Of a stretch of 64,000 bases of DNA, positions 61,131 to 64,000 are shown in pieces (within the stretch, counting starts at the first letter, position 1; every line of letters begins with the position of its first letter). Source of the stretch: Variovorax sp. IB41 (GTDB taxonomy: Bacteria > Pseudomonadota > Gammaproteobacteria > Burkholderiales > Burkholderiaceae_C); contig NZ_JAEFCB010000012.1 of assembly GCF_016405905.1 (NCBI RefSeq), positions 1 to 64,000 of the forward strand. The letters run 5' to 3'. Under the pieces are notes generated by a model. That model saw only the letters and a program-made list of their open reading frames with translations, had not been told where the DNA came from and searched no databases. The translations under genes and the position numbers were made by a program.

Positions 61131-62014
61131 TTCATGTCTCCCTTGATGACCTTGGCGCTCAGTTCGAGCGACGAGGTGTCTTGCAGTTTCGGGTAGCGCT
61201 TCTTCATCGCGGCGATGAGCGCGGCCGAGTCCTTGGCCTTCTTCGCTTCGGTCTCGAAGGCCTGCAGATAGCCGCGCGTGAACTTCACCGAAGCGAGCGT
61301 GTAAGGCGCGCTGCCGTCCGCGTTCGGCAGGTAGTGGCCGGGCACCACGGTCTTGGGATGCAGCGCTTCGATGCGGCCGAGCGCCTTGAGCCAGTCGGCG
61401 CGTGAGGCGGGTGTTTGCGTGTCGGCGATCCACACATGGATGTTGGCCGACACCGGGATGCCGCCGACCACCGCCTTCAGCGAGGGAATCCAGGCGAAGC
61501 TGCGCTCGGGCGTGGGGCCGTCCAGGCCGACGACCTGGATCTTGCGGCCTTCGAGTTCGAGGCTGTCGCCCGTGAGCGGCTGCGGCACGACCAGCGCCTT
61601 GGGCGCGTTGTCCTTCAGGATCGGACCCCAGTGCGCGAGCTTGCCGTCCTTGGAGGCCTGGATCGCGGCCACGGTCTGCGGCGTGGCGACGATCTTCGCG
61701 TCGGGGAACGCGGCCTGGATCACGTCGAGGCCGAAGTAGTAATCGGGGTCGCTGTGGCTCACGTAGACGGTGGTGAGCTTCTTGCCGCTGGCCTTGATCT
61801 TCTGCACCAGCGCCTCGGCATCGTTGCGCTGGAACTGCGCGTCGACCAGCACCGCGTCGTTCTGGCCGGTGATGAGCCCGGAGGACACCGGGAACATCGA
61901 CTTGGCGCCGGGGTTGTACACGTCGAGCTTGAGCGGCTCGGCGGCATGGGCCAGCGGCGCGAGGGCGAACGTGGCGGAAAGGACTGCGGCGGAAATCAAG
62001 GCTCTGCGGAACAT
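61118..62014 (-). CDS. Exported metallo-beta-lactamase-fold protein with altered metal motif
   Basis: A 298-residue protein with a Sec signal ending AHA. The fold markers are SGLITGQNDAVLVDAQF (strand and Asp58), the metal-loop region VSHSDPDYYFGLD at about 85-97, and the later VVPGHYLP. The usual HxHxDH is replaced by H87-S-D89-P-D91-Y92, so only part of the zinc site is standard. Activity could be changed or lost. It is followed by the thioredoxin-fold gene, and a LysR gene lies upstream on the same strand. Confidence 0.85.
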   Translation of the reverse strand: MFRRALISAAVLSATFALAPLAHAAEPLKLDVYNPGAKSMFPVSSGLITGQNDAVLVDAQFQRNDAEALVQKIKASGKKLTTVYVSHSDPDYYFGLDVIQAAFPDAKIVATPQTVAAIQASKDGKLAHWGPILKDNAPKALVVPQPLTGDSLELEGRKIQVVGLDGPTPERSFAWIPSLKAVVGGIPVSANIHVWIADTQTPASRADWLKALGRIEALHPKTVVPGHYLPNADGSAPYTLASVKFTRGYLQAFETEAKKAKDSAALIAAMKKRYPKLQDTSSLELSAKVIKGDMKWPQ

Positions 62015-62127
62015 GGCGGACTTTCGGTTGGGATGGCGTGACAGCGTGAACAGACCGAATGCTAGGTTGCCGGAAACGAAACAAAAACCACCGCCGCCGC
62101 AATGGATCGTTTCCGTTATCGGACGAA

Positions 62128-63045
62128 TCAGGCGCTGCCCGGCCGGTCCGTCGCGCAGCGTTCGAGGTGCGCCACCAGCAACTGCGCCGAAGGCGACAGC
62201 GCCGCCTCGCCCCGGAAACAGATCGCGAAGCGCCGCCGCGCCCACTCGTCGGTGAGCGGCATCAGCCTGAGGCCAAAAGCCTCGGCGAAAGGCCGCGCGA
62301 CCTCGGCCGGCACCACGCTGATCGCGAGCCCTGCGCGCACCACGCGCAGCGCCGCATCGAAGTTGGACACCAGCACGCGGTACACGAGCGGCTTGCCGGC
62401 AACGGCCGCCTCGCGCGCGAGCATCAGCTGCACGGCGCTCAGCGCGGGCATGCCGACGAATTCGTGATCGAGCACCTGCTCGAAGCGCACCGCCTCGTGG
62501 CGGGCCACGGGGTGCGACGGGTGCGCGACGATCGCGAGGTGGTCGGAGCGGTAGTCGCGCCGCTCCAGCCCTTCGAGATCGGCCGCGTCCCAGCACAGGC
62601 CAATGGACGCGACGCCTTCGCGGATGCCGCGCACGATCTCGGGGCTCACGCGCTCTTCCATGTCGACGCGGATGTTGCGGTGCGCCGGGTCCTTGAGGAA
62701 ACCGGCCACGTCCTCGGCCAGCGATTCGGCCATGACCGAGGCCGAGGCGAGGATGCGCACATGCCCGCGCGCACCGCCCGCGTACGCGGCCATGTCGCGC
62801 TCGATGCGCGTCGCGCTGCCGAGCATGGCGCGCGCATGTTCGAGCAGCGTTTCGCCGGCCGGCGTCGGCACCACGCCGCGGCGCTTGCGCAGCAGGAGCG
62901 GCGTGCCGACGGTGTCTTCGAGCTGCGCGAGGCGCTTGCTGATCGCCGAGCCGACGATGCTGGCCTGTTCGCCGGCGCGCGCGATGCTGCGGGTTTCGCA
63001 GACGGCGACGAACAGGCGCAGCGTGGTGAGGTCGAGGTCTCTCAT
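62128..63045 (-). CDS. LysR-family transcriptional regulator
   Basis: A 305-residue LysR regulator. The N-terminal HTH (about 5-65) has LTTLRLFVAVCETRSIARAGEQASIVGSAISKRLAQLEDTVGTPLLLRKRRGVVPTPAGETLL. The effector domain is typical (GVASIGLCWDAADLEGL). It is divergent from the HMG-CoA-lyase-like gene, with a perfect palindrome in the 111-bp gap, and is probably its activator. Confidence 0.95.
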   Translation of the reverse strand: MRDLDLTTLRLFVAVCETRSIARAGEQASIVGSAISKRLAQLEDTVGTPLLLRKRRGVVPTPAGETLLEHARAMLGSATRIERDMAAYAGGARGHVRILASASVMAESLAEDVAGFLKDPAHRNIRVDMEERVSPEIVRGIREGVASIGLCWDAADLEGLERRDYRSDHLAIVAHPSHPVARHEAVRFEQVLDHEFVGMPALSAVQLMLAREAAVAGKPLVYRVLVSNFDAALRVVRAGLAISVVPAEVARPFAEAFGLRLMPLTDEWARRRFAICFRGEAALSPSAQLLVAHLERCATDRPGSA

Positions 63046-63064
63046 GTTGTTTTGTGGTGTTCCG

Positions 63065-63089
63065 TTTTGGAAGCAGTTGGCTTCCAAAA
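63065..63089. promoter_or_regulatory. LysR-type operator between the LysR and lyase genes
   Basis: TTTTGGAAGC-AGTTG-GCTTCCAAAA is a perfect 10-bp inverted repeat with a 5-nt spacer. It lies 20 bp before the LysR ATG and 68 bp before the lyase start, the usual place for a LysR recognition site. Confidence 0.75.
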
Positions 63090-63156
63090 TATACCTTCTG
63101 GACCGAATCGGAACTTCTAACATCGACGCCGTACCCTCACACGACGGAGACAAGAC

Positions 63157-64000
63157 TTGATTCACGCCTTCCTGCCGCCCCGCGCGGTCGTTCGCGAAGT
63201 GGGCCTGCGCGACGGGCTGCAAAGCATCTCCCGCGTGCTGCCCACCGCACGCAAGCTCGAATGGATCCGCGACGCGCACGCGGCCGGCCAGCGCGAGATC
63301 GAGGTCGGCTCCTTCGTGCCGGCGCACCTGCTGCCGCAGCTGGCCGACACGGCCGAGCTGCTGGCCTATGCCAAGACGCTGCCGGGCCTTTTCGCCTCGG
63401 TGCTCGTGCCCAACCTCAAGGGCGCGGAGCGCGCCATCGCGGGCGAGGCCGACCTGATGATGGTGCCGCTCTCGGCGAGCCACGCGCACAGCCTCGCCAA
63501 CCTGCGCAAGACGCCCGACGAGGTGGTGGCCGAGGTCGGGCGCATGCGCGCCGCGCGCGACGCGGCGGGCTCGAAGACGCTGATCGACGGGGGCGTGGGC
63601 ACGGCGTTCGGCTGCACGATCCAGGGCCATGTCGCACCCGACGAAGTGCTGCGCCTCATGCAGGCGCTGCTCGATGCGGGCGCCGACCGCGTGAGCCTCG
63701 CCGACACGGTGGGCTACGCCGATCCGGCGATGGTGCGCAGCCTCTTCGAGCGCGCGCTGCGCATCGCCGGCGACCGGCTCTGGTGCGGCCATTTCCACGA
63801 CACGCGGGGCCTCGGGCTCGCGAATGCGTATGCGGCGCTGGAGGTCGGCATCACGCGTTTCGATGCGTGCCTGGCCGGCATCGGCGGCTGTCCGCATGCG
63901 CCCGGCGCGAGCGGCAACGTCGACACCGAAGACCTCGTCTTCATGCTGGAGAGCATGGGTGTCGCGACCGGCGTCGACCTGCCGAAGCTGCTGGACCTGC
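63157..64000 (+). CDS. Hydroxymethylglutaryl-CoA lyase-like protein (3' end outside window)
   Basis: At least 281 residues, cut by the window edge. The DRE-TIM lyase motif REVGLRDGLQ is near residue 14, followed by the HMGL signature GGCPHAPGASGNVDTED. HMG-CoA lyases cleave HMG-CoA to acetoacetate and acetyl-CoA; relatives cleave citramalyl-CoA and similar thioesters. Start is a TTG at 63157, 7 nt after GGAG, since no ATG or GTG precedes the family N-terminus in frame. It is divergent from the LysR regulator. Confidence 0.9.
   Translation, partial: MIHAFLPPRAVVREVGLRDGLQSISRVLPTARKLEWIRDAHAAGQREIEVGSFVPAHLLPQLADTAELLAYAKTLPGLFASVLVPNLKGAERAIAGEADLMMVPLSASHAHSLANLRKTPDEVVAEVGRMRAARDAAGSKTLIDGGVGTAFGCTIQGHVAPDEVLRLMQALLDAGADRVSLADTVGYADPAMVRSLFERALRIAGDRLWCGHFHDTRGLGLANAYAALEVGITRFDACLAGIGGCPHAPGASGNVDTEDLVFMLESMGVATGVDLPKLLDL

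Overview
The window looks like chromosomal DNA of a high-GC betaproteobacterium of the Comamonadaceae, most likely Variovorax or a close relative. This is inferred from protein similarity, the abundance of Bug/TctC-type solute receptors, tripartite transporters beside oxidative catabolic genes, and intergenic palindromic repeats typical of the group. I find no rRNA, tRNA, CRISPR array, phage or insertion sequence. Coding density is high. Only two gaps exceed 300 bp: 4998-5730 and 55002-55316.

Region 1 (1-11.7 kb, all minus strand) is housekeeping and stress. It holds prkA-yeaH-spoVR, then grpE-dnaK-dnaJ with two near-identical sigma-32-type promoters and a clear terminator after dnaJ. An FKBP-type prolyl isomerase, a small winged-helix regulator and phosphatidylserine decarboxylase (psd) follow.

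Region 2 (11.7-34.8 kb) is a large hexuronate/aldarate catabolic locus organised around a divergent FadR-type GntR regulator at 26.2 kb. The leftward arm carries a polar-amino-acid-type ABC transporter, uronate dehydrogenase (udh), a lactonase, a TRAP transporter, galactarate dehydratase (garD), an unfamiliar large lipoprotein, an SDR and two Bug receptors. The rightward arm carries a Bug receptor, kdgD, a small lipoprotein, another Bug receptor, glucarate dehydratase (gudD), a Tat-exported lactonase-like protein and an alpha-ketoglutarate semialdehyde dehydrogenase. Together these encode the oxidative route uronate -> aldarolactone -> aldarate -> 5-dehydro-4-deoxyglucarate -> alpha-ketoglutarate semialdehyde -> alpha-ketoglutarate. 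Matching operator-like sequences lie in front of both arms.

Region 3 (34.8-50.6 kb) is mixed. It has a glycine-betaine-type permease/receptor fusion and a ROK-like protein whose motifs run in circularly permuted order. Next is a TetR-controlled drug/solvent efflux operon (HlyD, dual ATPase, two ABC-2 permeases, outer-membrane factor; CecR-YbhGFSR type). A visibly lower-GC pair follows (JmjC-like oxygenase and an enlarged LysE-like exporter), then a cardiolipin-synthase-like enzyme, a GST and a MetE-core-like methyltransferase.

Region 4 (50.7-64 kb) is aromatic and ester catabolism: vanA-vanR-vanB (vanillate-type O-demethylase with an embedded GntR regulator), a complete branched-chain-type ABC transporter (livKHMGF-like), and a tannase/feruloyl-esterase lipoprotein. 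A thioredoxin-fold DsbA/FrnE-like protein, a metallo-beta-lactamase-fold protein with an altered metal motif, and a LysR regulator divergent from an HMG-CoA-lyase-like gene (cut by the window end) complete it.

The most notable observations are the apparent circular permutation of the ROK-like protein and the JmjC/LysE pair on base composition unlike its surroundings. Also notable are several dispersed palindromic repeat families, one of which supplies the N-terminal codons of an ABC ATPase and one of which keeps its hairpin through compensatory substitutions.
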